A DNA stretch of 64,000 nt from Eurosta solidaginis (GCF_040869045.1 NC_090322.1:182899477-182963476), one strand, 5' to 3'. Positions 13,023-25,661 are shown, numbered from the stretch's first letter. A program made the numbers and translations. The notes: generated by a model not told the origin, from the sequence alone.

Positions 13023-13303
13023 GGGTTGACATAAGGTGAACGGGCATAACGTCAATTAATCATATGACCACTTCAAATAACATTTTTTGTAATAACTTCA
13101 AATATAATATAAATTACTGATCTGCATTAAAAAATTTACCGTATTTCACTTGAGAAACTATGAGTTGACTTCTCGCCCAATTCAGAATAAAGAATGGTCA
13201 TAATTTAAATAACGTTGAAATTGTAACTTTTCGAAATTTGACGCTGTGACCATTTCAAATGGACAATTTTCGTTATAAGCGTTGACCTTATGTCACCCCT
13301 CCG
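13023..13303. repeat. MITE candidate with about 30-bp terminal inverted repeats
   Basis: The left end reads CGGTGGGTTGACATAAGGTG. The complement of the right end reads CGGAGGGGTGACATAAGGTC. Both continue with AACG and then ATAACG. A GAAA(T) direct repeat flanks both sides. The interior (about 220 bp) is noncoding. The superfamily is not determined. Confidence 0.55.
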
Positions 13304-16300
13304 AGAAATCACTAGATAATATTCATGTTGTTTATTTAACCAAAAATAGTTCTCTCCTATTGGTCTTTAAAACTTTTTCTGGTCTGATAAATACCTAAAT
13401 TACCATAGTTGCTGCCCTTGTAGCAGCCGGGTGTGCGTGGACTGAAAAACTTCTTAAAACTTTAGAACCGTAGCCGACCCATTTTTAATTGATTTTGGGT
13501 TGCATTTAATGTTTCTTTATATTTAAAGCCTTCCGTTTCGCTGCATCCAGGTCCCACTTTCTGGGCGAGGATTCTTCAGCATTGCTTGTTTGTTGTCCCA
13601 CTTCTAGACCGCCCATTATGTTTGCTCAAACATTATTGATAGAGATATGACCGTCTCTTGCTTGAGCGGTTGCCGAACCTAAGTCAATCGCGAGCATCTG
13701 AAGAGGGTGTGAAGCATCATCTTCAACTCAATAGCTGTAAAATCACTTCAAACCTTTGACCTTTTTCGTTCTATATGGCTATTTTATGAAGTATCTCCAT
13801 CTAGAGAACATATGGGTAACATAGTACTTAGTTAGCCTTGTTAAAGTTCCCATTGCTGTCGTCGCTGTTCATCTGCCTCTTTGCCTTTTTGTCCCAGTCT
13901 ATATATATATACATAGATGAGTACTCAGCGCATTACGGATGTTAAAAGCTTTAGCAATTCGGACCCCGAGATATTCATCACTCTTACGATTCTCTCAGTG
14001 ACTACATCCGAGAGTGAGTAAGGGCAGACGAGCTGAGAATGAGAGAGTCGGGAAGTCATCGCCAACTTTGAAGTATTTAGTAAAAAGTTCGTATATTATG
14101 GACTAGTAAGTTGGATCTCGTACACTTTCAAAAGAAACAATCGATGACATGTTGGCTTTTATATCACAAGCGCCTGTTACTTATTTCTTTTATCGAAATT
14201 GGTGCATGACCCACTCCCTCTATCTCTTGCCCTCTTTGGCTTTGTCGTATTAACTTTCCTAGTTTTTATCGCCTCTTTGTAAATGTTTGCCAATTTTCAC
14301 TTTTTTATTTGTTAAGATAAACACGAAAATGTTTGTTATGCCAAAGTATCAACGACAATTCAACGAGTACATGTTGCAGGTGTGGCAGCAGTTGGTTATC
14401 GACTTCATTTTTGGTGCTCGCAAATAAACTGTCAATCGATTTACTTTACTGTGGCATTGTCGAAAAATATGACTGGCTTGTTGGATAAATGTTTCATAAA
14501 TCATTGACGCCTTCTCGTTTTTTGGAAGAGCACCATTTGGTTATATACATTTTTTCTCTAAACTTTATTTGTATGTATATAAACATTTGTAGTTGTAAGC
14601 GGTACTGATTCGACTGCTATCCTTAAAATGGGAATGTTGCCAAAATCGGTGCTAAATCAGGTAATGTTGAGAACTGACTTACACTCAATACAAATTTCCA
14701 CACAGTAGGAAATTGCGATATACTGCTGGCATCATTTAAAGATTTTCTGCCATTTCATGTCATTTGGCTAATGGTTTTTGAATTCATATATTTTGAAAAC
14801 GAACAAAAGGAAGATCAGACATTTATCAAATACATAGACCTTTTTTTCTAAAGCTTTTTTTCTCTTCTCCTAAGGCTTGTTTTCCTCGGAAAGCAGTGGC
14901 GCTATATTACGACCGCAAGATTTTCAACGCTTTGCTCATCATCATTAGCGGCACAGCTTTGTTGTAAAGTTGGTCGAACGTAGGTCAGCGATGAAAAATT
15001 TTTTTGTTATGATTTTCGCATTTTTTGTTCTTTGTTATGTTACCACATTTTAGAGAAATGGAAAGCAAAACTTGTGTTTTAGTTTCATAAAATAATTCAA
15101 ATATTTGAGTAAGCGGTAAGAAAAAAAACTAGAACAACGAGCTTGTACTGTTATGAAGGCCGTTATATTTATTGCACTGCCGCTATATTACGTAACTCGA
15201 ACTTCACCGTGTTCTAAGCTTCCACATAGTAAGTTTAACATTCCAAAATTTTTCAAAAGGTACTCAATGCTCCCGCTCTGTTCGCTATCTAGCGGCACCG
15301 CTTTGGAGGAAACCGGGCCGTTATATTACATTTACACTGGTTCCACATGCGTACTGAGTAAATGAGTCATTTTAAAGCGTTTACATTGGCTTCATTCGCA
15401 TCTCGGTTTACCTTGTCAGTTTGGCTTTAAAAAACTAGTGAAAACTGCTATTTATAACCATGAAACAGCACTAAGATCATGATACGTTGTTTAACATTTC
15501 GCGTTCTTGCCGGGTTTCTTTTAGTAAGAAAATGTTAAAAGCTTGTGTGGATTGGTTGTGTGAGTTGCATTGGTGGGCCGAATGCAATAAAAAGCGCTCA
15601 AATGAGTCATTTCAGAAATACGATTTGTATGAGGAAATGCCTCGTGTTAAGAATTTTTCGCCCAAAATGACGCATTTGGTGCAGTGTAAATATGATATTA
15701 GACCGATTTTACATATAAACGAACACTTTTGTTGCTCATTGGCAATTTCTCTTTTGGAGTTACACACGGCAACTCTCTTCATGCAACTCTTTGACATTTC
15801 CTTTACATTTGTTTTTTTTAAATAAATCATGGTTCAACTATATGGTTGGTTCATCTGTACAACAGCAAAATATGTTAGTTCAGATTGTCAAAATCTGCGT
15901 GTTGGTGTTATGCGAATGGAGTAAAATGAAAACATAAAACTTAGCAGGTTTTGTATGTGTAAGAAAATGTTGCCAATGTGTTGGTTTCATTTTGAGTTTG
16001 CCATCTCCTTTTGACAATCCCATCGACCATGCAATGAAAAATATAAAATCAGCTGATGAGATGAGCCAACTGTATAATTGAGCCATGAAATAAATTTTGT
16101 TCATTAAAAAATTCAAAATGAAACCCGAAATACTGATTATATCAAATAAAAATAAAAAAATAATCAATTTTTTTAATGGAAAAATAGTAGCAGTTTTCAA
16201 AGTAATATTGAAGAGAAAAGAATTTGTGAAAAGAAGAAAAACTCCGCAAAGCGAGTTGCCGGGAAAAATAAGCAAGGTGAATCCATACCAGGTGGTGGCA

Positions 16301-16852
16301 AAGCGAATTCAACCAATTCGCCGTGCAGAAGAATGTCAAGTTAAAAAAGATGTTCATTGATTTCAATTAACTGTCGTATTGTTGTACAGGGTGTTGCTTG
16401 GCAAATAATCAAGAAGAAGCAATTAGCTGTTAGGATAACAACACCTGGTCCTGAATTCGCCTTGAGCTTTAGAAAAAAAAAACGCCCATACACTCGTCAA
16501 CTATGTGGATAAATCTTACTTTTTCTTGGTTGTTGAAGCCTTCTTTAAATTGGTTTACCAGTTCGACAAAATAACTATGCTAGTGTTTGTGAAATGCGAA
16601 GTGGGATCGAACCAAAATTGGTATTTCATATGCTTAGGTTCGGAGATAAACTAGCAGACAATTTCTTTACTCCTTACAGCGATATGTAAAATCATCCGCT
16701 AATTATTTGCTTCGTATTTTTAATATAGATTAATAAGAAATGCTTTCACAATAAACTTCGGCGTAGGCGGCGCTAAAGTCAATATATCAGTTAGAAAGAT
16801 ACCTACGGTTCGATTTTGTCCACATTTGAAATATGATTGATATAGCATTTTC

Positions 16853-16993
16853 AGTTTAAATGAAACTTTTTTCATTTCAAATGAACCTTTTTTCATTTTA
16901 AATGAAACTTTTTTCATTTTAAATAAAACTTTTTTCATTTTAAATGAAAATTTTTTCATTTCAAATGAAACCTTTTTCAAGTCAAATGAAACC
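16853..16993. repeat. 21-bp tandem repeat (about 6-7 copies), each unit quasi-palindromic
   Basis: Units of the type TTTTTTCATTTTAAATGAAAC repeat head to tail with few substitutions. Because AAATGAAA and TTTCATTT are complementary, any two neighbours can fold back on each other. The minus strand is open across it (repeating KKVSFKM), but that follows from the 21-bp period and is not evidence of a gene. Confidence 0.85.
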
Positions 16994-17314
16994 ATACTAC
17001 TAAGGTAATTGTCAATATATTTATATCGTACTTTATAACTTTGAAGAGATCTTTTTTAACTATGCTGAAAAACACAACCGTAAAAAGTGATCTTTTCTAC
17101 TCTATGGCGCAGTTGCATTGCACTTCACTCGTTTGGGCCTTTGAAAACATATGGGGTATTCCATCCCATTTCGACCAATTTTGAACCCGACCCCTTTAGA
17201 ATTGGCTGAAAGTTTTTCTTCTTTTTCTAGCTTACGAAAGGCGTTTTTCAGAAGTTTTTAAAATTTTTTCATCCAACTCAAAAAAAGTTATGAATTTTAA
17301 AAAAAAACACCTTT

Positions 17315-18057
17315 TTTGTTTTCAAAATGCTATAACTTTTTCAAAAATTGACCGTTTGGGATCTTTTTTTTAAATTTGTTTTTAAATGTACTTTTCGGAA
17401 AAAATTCAAAAAAAATTTTGAAAGTTTTTTTTTGTAATTTTTCAGTTTTTCGAGATTTTTCGCATTTCGCCCTTTTATCTCATAAAAAACTTCAATCAAT
17501 TCTGCAATCATCCCCACTAATCCCGGAGTGGGCTGAGAATTTTTTTTTTTTTTTTAATTGAAAAAAAAAACTTTAAAATTTTTTTTTTGTATTTTTTCCG
17601 AAAAGTACATTTAAAAACATATTTAAAAAAAAAATGATCCCAAACGGTAAATTTTTGAAAAAGTTATAGCATTTTGAAAAAAAAAACACCGTTTTCCAAC
17701 TCAAAATAAGTTTTAAATATTTTTTAAATTATTTTTTTAAATATGTTTTTAAATGTTCTTTTCGGAAAAAATACCAAAAAAATTTTAAAGTTTTTTTTTT
17801 CAATTAAATAAAAAAAAAAAATTAAATATTCCCGGCCCCCTCCGGTATTAGTGGGGATGATTGCAGAATTGATTGAAGTTTTTTATGAGAAAAAAACGGC
17901 GAAATTCGAAAAATCTCGAAAAACTGAAAAATTTCAAAAAAAAAAAAAAACCTTAAAAAATTTTTTTGAATTTTTTCCGAAAAGTACATTTAAAAACAAA
18001 TTTGTTAAAAAAAGATCCCAAACCGTCAATTTTTAAAAAAGTTATAGCATTTTGAAT
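17315..18057. repeat. Large AT-rich foldback (inverted repeat arms of about 215 bp)
   Basis: The left arm (17315-17530) contains TTCAAAATGCTATAACTTTT, then CCGTTTGGGATC, and ends with GCAATCATCCCCACTAATCC. The right arm (17842-18057) is its complement: ATTAGTGGGGATGATTGCAG to GATCCCAAACCGTC and AAGTTATAGCATTTTGAA. A third, shorter copy in right-arm orientation lies at 17590-17680. The interior is homopolymeric A/T. The unit abuts the RTE tail at 18060. Confidence 0.8.
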
Positions 18058-18059
18058 AG

Positions 18060-18216
18060 TGTGGCCCCCACTCCGTTGGAAGGACCAGGTGGAAAACGAT
18101 TTAAACTCCCTTGGTGTGACCAATTGGCGCCGGTTGGCGGAGCGAAGGAGCGACTGGCGCGCCTTGTTGGACGGCCATAACCGTTTAGACGGTTAAGCGC
18201 CAATTAAGTAAGTAAG
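18060..18216 (+). mobile_element. RTE-type LINE, 3'-terminal fragment
   Basis: Nearly identical to 43925-44085. It encodes the end of the protein (segments WKDQVENDLNSLGVTNWRR and ALLDGHNR in the intact-frame copy) and ends CGGTTAAGCGCCAATTAAGT with a short (AAGT)n tail. A solo LTR starts exactly after the tail. Confidence 0.8.
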
Positions 18217-18692
18217 TGTGGCGAATATTAGCAGTATCGATACGCTGCTAGTAATAAATGCTGGACAACAACAAAAGCAAGGCAAGCAGATGAAATGGAA
18301 AACAGCCATACCTACATATGTCATGTACATAGCAATAAACAGCGCATATTACTCTGACAGATAAACACATATAGGTACATAGAAGGCAACAATGAATATG
18401 AGATGCAGTGGTATACGTGAAGTAATTAAGCAACTAATCGACAAGCCTGTAAGCGAAACGTCTAAACACTGGGAGAAATAGGCGACCGAGGCAACAGGGA
18501 TCAGCGCATCTCGAGCGATGGGCAATCACTGTGATCCTAACAAATCCTAAGTAAGGAAGGCGTATAAAGGAAATAGTGAAGATCTACTACCATAGTAGTG
18601 CTGTTAATAAAGAGCATTTTATGTACAGAACATTTGCGTTTATTTATTCGATAGTTCAGTGATTTGAACGATACAGAAGGGCAGAATTAACA
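18217..18692 (+). mobile_element. Solo LTR (family starting TGTGGCGAATATTAG), diverged
   Basis: Begins TGTGGCGAATATTAGCAGTA and ends near TTATTCGATAGTTCAGTGAT followed by GAACGATACAGAAGG, like the three better-preserved LTRs at 31491, 32529 and 35171. The 3' end is eroded and no target duplication is readable (TAAG versus AGAA). It has no internal retroviral region. Confidence 0.72.
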
Positions 18693-19780
18693 AGAATTTT
18701 CTAAAGTCATCTAGAATAGAAGGCGCGCATCGCATCAAATTTAAAAGTGGTTAAGCCATAAACGCTCGACTAACTGGTAGCAGCATGTGTCGCCGTGATG
18801 TCTGTGGAAATGTTAGTGTGTCACATATAAAATCTATCCTTGTAACACAAAATTAAAAATGACACTAGTATCAAAGAAGCTACGATGCGAGCATGACTAC
18901 CGATCGTTTGTGCGAATATGTATATAGATAACAACGTAAAGTTCATACGGCTCGGCATGACGGGCAGAACCATCAATCGTCCATACCGACCATAAATCCG
19001 AGCCATACGTCTAGACTGTTGTGATTGGAGACGTATAGAGCATGATTTTTGTCAGTCAACATTACCGTTTCGGGTAATACTGCTCCCTCATATCCAACTT
19101 TATCAGCTACGAGTGGTTGTTTTTCCTAGATTGTCAATCAAACGATCTTAACAAACATTTTTCTGGTATTATCTTACGCTCAAAAAGATTCCTGAAGTTA
19201 ATCGTGTAGGGAATCATACGATGAGAAGAGTAAGGAGTGTTTAAAGTCGTCATATCCTTAGATCGAATATAGAGCTCAGGACGTTATTGCAGTAAGTGGA
19301 GGGTCTGAAACTCTGCCGCACCTTAGAGGCAAAATTGAAAGGTAGCACGAACAGTTTCTTTCAAGCAGCGTTTCAGTTAGCCTTAAACGGACCTGAACGA
19401 TAAAACAAACTGCCGCACGAAAAAACTAAAGTCCAGTTTGTCGTAATAGTATAGGGTATCGTGGTTCGAAAAGGCAACTAAGTTTACTAGAAAGTTATAA
19501 TAAAACGGAAACTGAAACGCGTGACTGTATGAAGTCCCGGGTCCTAGTTGCTGGCAACTCAAAAGCTCTACAAGAAACTTCATCCATGATGAGTGAATTC
19601 CTTCAGCTTTATGTTTTTTTTTTTTTAAATCTAAGTATCGAAAGAGACCCGACAGAAATCTACTAAGGCGTCTTCCATTTTTTTCCAGCTCGTTCGATTT
19701 TATCGCATTTTTTTATTTTACAAACGCACATACACGCAACCCATGAGTGAAAAGTGTCCGCTTCTATAGTTCTGCGAGCC

Positions 19781-19914
19781 TGGTGACTGATCACGGCGGC
19801 CGTTGTAGATGCGAAAAAAATCGTATGAGGAAAAAAAATTTGCAGATTGGTGACTGATCACGGCGGCCGTTGTAGATGCGAAAAAAATCGTATGAGGAAA
19901 AAAAATTTGCAGAT
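19781..19914 (+). repeat. Exact 67-bp tandem duplication
   Basis: 19781-19847 and 19848-19914 are essentially identical (TGGTGACTGATCACGGCGGC to AAAATTTGCAGAT). The duplication lies at the left terminal repeat of an array unit that is otherwise strongly diverged from its sisters, so it is a recent event. Confidence 0.9.
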
Positions 19915-21019
19915 TTCCTTCCCGTCGGGGCTCTTTTAATAAAGGGTTTGAAAAAACCACAAAACTAGAGGCGCCGTTACATATCTTAATAATCTTATAC
20001 ATGTATGTATCCATTTTTAGTTGTCTTGCAGAAGTTGTAAACAATTCCGTATGATTCTCCTCCATCATATCCAACTCCATCAGCTTAGAGCGTGGTGTCG
20101 TCAGCAGTTCATTTTGTCTGGGTATCGAACAAACGATCTTATCAAACAGACTCCTAAAATCGTCTTGCTCTGAGAAAGATTTCTGGAGTTAACATAAGAA
20201 GATAAAAGGCGTTCCGGCTATGAAAGACTCCAAATAAACCGCAATTTAGAGACTAAATTTGCAAGTATCATGCTAAATAATTTTTGCGGAAAAATCAATC
20301 AATAAATGTGGAAATTGCATTCACCGATTCCGCTACTTATAAAATATCACAAGTGGAAGTTAAAGGCAAGGTCCATACTTGCTCATCGACATTTTGTTAT
20401 CTGTATTAGGTTCCATCATTATGTTTGTTTACACAGTTAACAATAACAGGCACTTTATTTAACAGATCACCCAACGATTTCTGTCAAGTAACGTGTCTGT
20501 TAACGTTAAACCGATATGGTTAAAACGGTCTTAAAAGATAAAACAAACTACCGGCCGAAAAAATTGAGCAGCGCGCGATGATAGTAAGTTGTATCGCGGC
20601 TCATAGAGGGAACTGAGACTACTGGAAAGATATTATAAAATGACAATTGAAACGCGTGAATGTATGGAGTTCCAGGTCCTAGTCGCAGGCAGCTCAACAG
20701 TTCTACGAGAAAATCATTCGCATGATAGCAAAATCCTTCAAAAGCAGTACTGGCAACCCGTAAAAGATGAAAAGAGAACCGCCCGCACCAAATTCGTTGA
20801 TCAACATCCTGTGGTCAGAAATCGGCATTAACCCATACATATATCCAGAAAATATTGAAATAAAACAAAATATACATTGTTGTTTATGCTTTTTATTAAA
20901 TGCAGCTGTCCTAGAAAATGAATAAGATCATAAATAAGATGATAAGATGTTTTCTTTTCCAATTTTAATATCGAATTCGGAAAAATATTTTTCCTACCTT
21001 AAGATCATCATAGTATGGG

Positions 21020-21065
21020 ATGACACCTTCGGAAAGTGTCTTTATCGCTACAACAACAACAGTGG
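21020..21065 (+). mobile_element. LINE 3' terminus fragment
   Basis: ACACCTTCGGAAAGTGTCTT followed by TATCGCTACAACAACAACAG matches the end of the LINE at 35446-37098 (GAGTGCCCTTATCGCTACAAC). It is a severely 5'-truncated insertion inside an array unit. Confidence 0.6.
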
Positions 21066-22330
21066 ATCGCATCTTATACAAAATAAATCCCAATTCATGT
21101 AAAAGTAATTCTTCTTAGGACCACAAGTATATACTACTGGAACATATTTTAAAGAACATGGTCTAAAGGTTCAAATTTGTTTCCTCATTCGCTTATTTTG
21201 CGTTCAGTTATATACCAGGCTCGCAGAACTATAGAAGAAGATACTTTATACTTATGAGTTGTGGTGTGTGCGTGTAAAAATGTGTGGCGGAAGTACATAC
21301 TTGTGGGTTGATCAAGCTTATCTTAGCAGCCTAAAAGTATGCAATGCTCGTTGAATGAGCTATAGGAAGGAGCACATTTTTACAACCAAGTATCCGCTTC
21401 TATAGTTCTGCGAGCCTGGTGTCTGATCTTGGTTAACGTTGCAGATGCGAAAAAGGCGAATGAACCCGCCGCCGTTTATTGGGTGGTTCTCGTTCTATAG
21501 AAGACCTGAAAAAAAAAAAATAATCAAAACCAGGTGCCACTTCATATAACGACGATCCTGATATATAGCTAATATATCAAGTTTTTCTTCTCTTGCATTA
21601 GCTGCGAACCATTTTGCATAATTCTGCTTCGTCATGTCCAACTTCATCAGCTAAGAGCATTATTTTTTCTGACTGTGATGCAGACGATCTTATCAAACTG
21701 ATTTCTGAAATCGTCTTACCCTCAAATTTCAAGGGTATCGTGAAGGAAAATCAGAAGATGAAAAGCGTATGGGGTGTTGAATGTCTTCATATCCGTAGAT
21801 CGAGCATAGATCTGCTGATCCCTGGACAAGGACCTTATCGACGACTAAGTGGAAGGTCTGAAAATTCCATTCTGCAAACATTGTTAGCGTTATGCGAATA
21901 AGGTGAAAACGGCCTTAAAAGATAAAACAAACTACTGGAAGAAAAAACTTCAGTGTAGTGTTATAGTAAGGAAACGTGACTCGTTAAGGGGACTGAGACT
22001 ACTAGAAAGTTATAATAAAAGGAAAACTGGAACGGGTGAGTGTATGAACTATCAGGTCCTGGTTGCCGGCAGCTCAAAAGTTTTACCAGAAACTCCAACG
22101 GCTGGTGAGCATATTCCTTCAAGAGCAGTAATGGCGACCCAGCAAACCCAATATCATGACATCAGTATCCTTTATATCGGATTGAGCGCCTTATCAGCGT
22201 ACTTCGTATGTATAGTATCGACTAGATCCGATACAACCAATCCTAAAAGAAACTTTGTAAGAGTCGCAGGTCGTCGGTCATTCACATATAAATATATCCA
22301 GAAAGTATTTAAATGAAAAAAAAATATAAT

Positions 22331-22902
22331 GTATTTAATTAGCGAGCTTTGCTCATATTGCTTTATACAATGGTTTTTGTAATTGATATTAGAGAAAAAT
22401 TGTAAGTTTACAAACGGCGATGGTTACTAGGACATTTTCTCTAATATCAATTACAAAACCCATTGTATAAAGCAATATGAGCAAAGCTCGCTAATTAAAT
22501 ACATATGATCATGTTGATATAATAGTAACAGCGGAAGTATTAAAAAAACAAATACTGTAAAAATCCGAACAAATGTTACTAAGCTTTCAAAAGCGCGCCT
22601 AAAAATCATATCCACACCATTAGGAATAAACTACATACAGAGTGTATGTGCCTGCATGGTGATCAAAAGGAATATAAACAAAAAGGCAACTCTTAGAGAC
22701 CAATTGTACAGCGAACAACGGAACATTCATATGGCGTAGCAGCTAAAGGCTTGCACTGATATGAATGTTGGAGATTCGAGTTCAACGCTCAGCTCCCGAA
22801 AAGCTAGCTGATGAAGAAGTGAAATTCAGAAACATGTCCTAGTAACCATCGCCGTTTGTAAACTTACAATTTTTCTCTAATATCAATTACAAAAAATATA
22901 AT
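22331..22902. repeat. Inverted-repeat (possibly SINE-derived) insertion within an array unit
   Basis: 22331-22398 and 22434-22502 are complementary arms of about 68 bp (ATTAGCGAGCTTTGCTCATA on the left) around a 35-bp loop. The loop plus the inner arm (22376-22437) is complementary again to 22839-22902 (GTCCTAGTAACCATCGCCGT to ATATCAATTACAAAA). The block is flanked by ATATAATG on both sides (ending at 22331 and 22898), and it interrupts a sequence that is continuous in the sister units. 22725-22790 looks tRNA-like (TGGCGTAGCAGCTAAAGGC, then GATTCGAGTTC). A related copy is at 57330-57500. Confidence 0.65.
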
Positions 22903-25485
22903 GGTTTTTATTTTCTTTATTAAATGCAAAATTCTTCATAGATGAAATAAAATCTGCTGTTCCATTTTTTAGTTTTTGTACACTTTCTCTCTTCCTATCG
23001 AATTTGGAAATTCCCCCTAAATTTGCGATTTCTTAAAATTCACCAGGCTCGCAGAACAATAGAAGCGGATGCTTGTAAGTCATACATGTGCGTGTGTGTG
23101 ATTGTTGTAAAAATTTGTTGCTTCCTGTGCGTTGCTGTTGAACGGAAGTGCATACATATAGGCTGATCCAAGTTAATATCAGCAGCCTATAAGTATGAAA
23201 CGATTAATGAGTTAGAGGAAGCAGTTGTTTTTACAACTACACGCATACGTATGAGTAACAAGCATCCTCTTCTATAGTTCTGCGAGCCTGGTGACTGATC
23301 ATGGCATTCATTGTAGATGCGAAAAAAGCAAATGAGGGAAAAAAATTTCGCAGGGACGCCCTTAGTAGATCTTGAATTGAAAGATTGAATTTTGAAAATA
23401 ACCACAAAACTGGAGACAAAAAAGTAAATATTTACAGGGCCGATATACCTTTGAAGAGATTTCTTCTCTTGCAGAAGTAGGCAACAATTTCTCATGACTC
23501 TGCTTCCTCATATCCAACTTCGTCAGCGTGGTGTTAGCAGTTGATTTTCTGACTATAGTGTAGATGATCTAATATAAAATCGTTCACCCCTCAAAAAGAT
23601 TTCTGGAGTTAATATTGCGGCATATGTAAAGGCGTAAGGTAAAGTAAAAGTTAATGGAAAGACTTGCGGTTCGAAATTTGGTTATCTGTATTAGACTCCA
23701 TCTTTAAGGCCATTTACACCATCCCCGGTTAACGTTAACAGGCGCTTCATTTCACAGATAACCAAACGATTTATGCTGGATAACGTGTCTGAGTTATATC
23801 GGATAGGAAAAAATGTCTCTAAAAGTTACAAACTACCGGATGGAGACTTAAGTGCAGTGCACGTCCATAGAAAGTGGTATCGTGGCTGGAAAAGGAAGTG
23901 AGACTACTGGAAAGATATAACTAAAGGCATTTTGAAACACGAGAATGTATGAAGTTCCAGGCTCTGGTCGCTCAAAAGTTCTGCCAGAAAATCCATCGCA
24001 TGATGAGCAAATTCCTTCAAGATCAGCAATGGTGACCCCGAAAACCGCGTCAAATATTGCGGCACCAGTATCTTTAATATCGGATTGTGGGCCTGATCAG
24101 TGTGTCTTCATACTTCATAGGTCTTATATCGACTAGATCTTTATGTACCGACGAATACTGAAAAAAAAAACATGACAAGAGAATTAACCCGCACCAAATT
24201 CGTTGATTTACATGCCGGGGCATTTGTAGTCGGACTTCGGCATTTACCTTACCATATTCCCAGGAAAATATTTAAAAGAAACAAAATATTCAATGTTTTA
24301 TGCTCCTTATTAAATGCAACTGTCCTCAAAATTAATAAGATTATAAATAAAATGTTAGTTGCTTTCCTCATTTTTTTTTTTTTTTTAATTTTTGTACAGT
24401 CTTGAATATCAATTCGGAAAAATGTTCCCTCTACCATAAGAACATCATGTACCTCCAATTTTTCATTGTTTTAAGAGACCCCGTCTTCCTAATTTTTTTT
24501 CTCATTCGTTTTTTTCGTTTCTACAACGATCACCGTGATCAGTCACCAGGCTCGCAGAACTATAGAAGACAATACTTATCAGCTGTTTGACCGGAAGTGT
24601 AAACATGTGGGCTGATCAAGTTAATATCAGCGCCTGTAAGTATGCAATGCTCTTTTAATGAGTTAGAGGAAGCGGCACATTTTTAAAAACACAACCACAT
24701 GCACACGTATGAGTGTCAAGTATACTCTTCCATAGGTGTAGATATGCAAAAAGCGAATGCGGGAAAAAAATATGGGGACGTCCTTAACAGATTTCTTGTC
24801 TGTTGCGTTTCAAAGAAAAGATTTGAAAAAACAGCAAAACTGATCTTATGGTATAGCTGACCTACCATTGTTTTCTTCACTTTCAAAAGTTGCAAACAAT
24901 TTCGTATAATTCTACTTCGTCGTATCCAATTTCATCAGCTTAGAGCGTGGCGTCGCATTTGTTCTTGTCTGACTATCTCATCTTATCACGTGCAAAGGAT
25001 GGAGTTCGGTGCCAATATGGATGAAGACAGCCAATGTGTATAAGAGAGCCAGATACCGGTTTGAGAGTGTTTTTCCGTGATCTCCTAAGGAAATTTGAAA
25101 AGGTTTGCGAGATAGCCATGGCTCAACGTAGAAGATAGCTGAGTTCAAAACTACTTGCCGAACTGAAAAAAAAAACAAAAAAATTGAGTTAATAGTTTTT
25201 TATGTAACTGCCCGCTGAGTTATTGCGTCAAAACTCCGATGTATGAATGTCTACAAAAGATCCCCTACAAAAGCTGTAGTAATAGGAAAGAATTGACTCA
25301 GATTTTTGAAGCAATTCAGACTTTCTTGATAGCCTGTCGGACAAATATTGATATTTGGCTTTTAGCAGGTTCAAGAGAGAAAGCAAAGGATTAATATATA
25401 TTAAGTAAGCTATTTCAGGTTAGACGAATATGGGGGGCTGTACTCATTGAGGACATTGCACAATGAACCAAATTCCTCTCAGTTA

Positions 25486-25661
25486 GGCTGGGTTTTTCAG
25501 TGCGAGTTTAAACTCCAGTTAAAGTTGAATGGAGTTTAACTTGGCACTTTGTTCGATAACATCAAATTTTGCTGCTCATCTCAGCCTAAGCGGCCGAAGT
25601 GGCAGGATTCAACTCTAGTCAACTTTAATTGGAGTTTAAACTCGCACTGAAAAACCGGGCC
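25486..25661. mobile_element. PIF/Harbinger-like MITE (176 bp) with TTA duplication
   Basis: Terminal inverted repeats of about 38 bp begin GGCTGGGTTTTTCAGTGCG on the left and GGCCCGGTTTTTCAGTGCG on the complement of the right end, continuing as AGTTTAAACTCCA. A TTA trinucleotide is present directly outside both ends (25483-25485, 25662-25664), which fits the 3-bp target duplication of PIF/Harbinger. The interior is noncoding. A decayed relative of its right half lies near 61993-62055. Confidence 0.8.

Larger units (their letters stand above)
19040..25000. repeat. Diverged tandem array of inverted-repeat units inside the Bx intron
   Basis: About five related units follow one another: a partial one at 19040-19640, full ones at 19762-21240, 21395-23068 and 23269-24570, and a partial one at 24715-24990. 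Each full unit starts with CTTCTATAGTTCTGCGAGCC TGGTG and ends with its complement (CACCAGGCTCGCAGAACTAT AG), with inverted similarity continuing about 80-100 bp inward. A common interior landmark, GTCCTAGT-type sequence ending ATTCCTTCA, recurs near 19526, 20660, 22040 and 23946. The 150-200-bp spacers are related to each other too and are internally quasi-palindromic. Short open frames recur (VLPEN..HDEQIPS-like) but no transposase is recognised. Confidence 0.75.

Noticed and set aside
15880..16366. Overlapping frames on both strands (87 to 131 residues)
   Set aside because: Low-complexity Lys/Phe-rich translations of AT-rich DNA, no motif, no splice evidence.
16720..16995. Open frame encoding repeated KKVSFKM heptads
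   Set aside because: The openness follows from a 21-bp tandem repeat with no internal stop; there is no start context, splice support or protein family.
21614..22316. Two adjoining open frames in the intron array
   Set aside because: Not preserved in the sister units (stops and frameshifts there) and no domain recognised; kept only as possible transposase relics.
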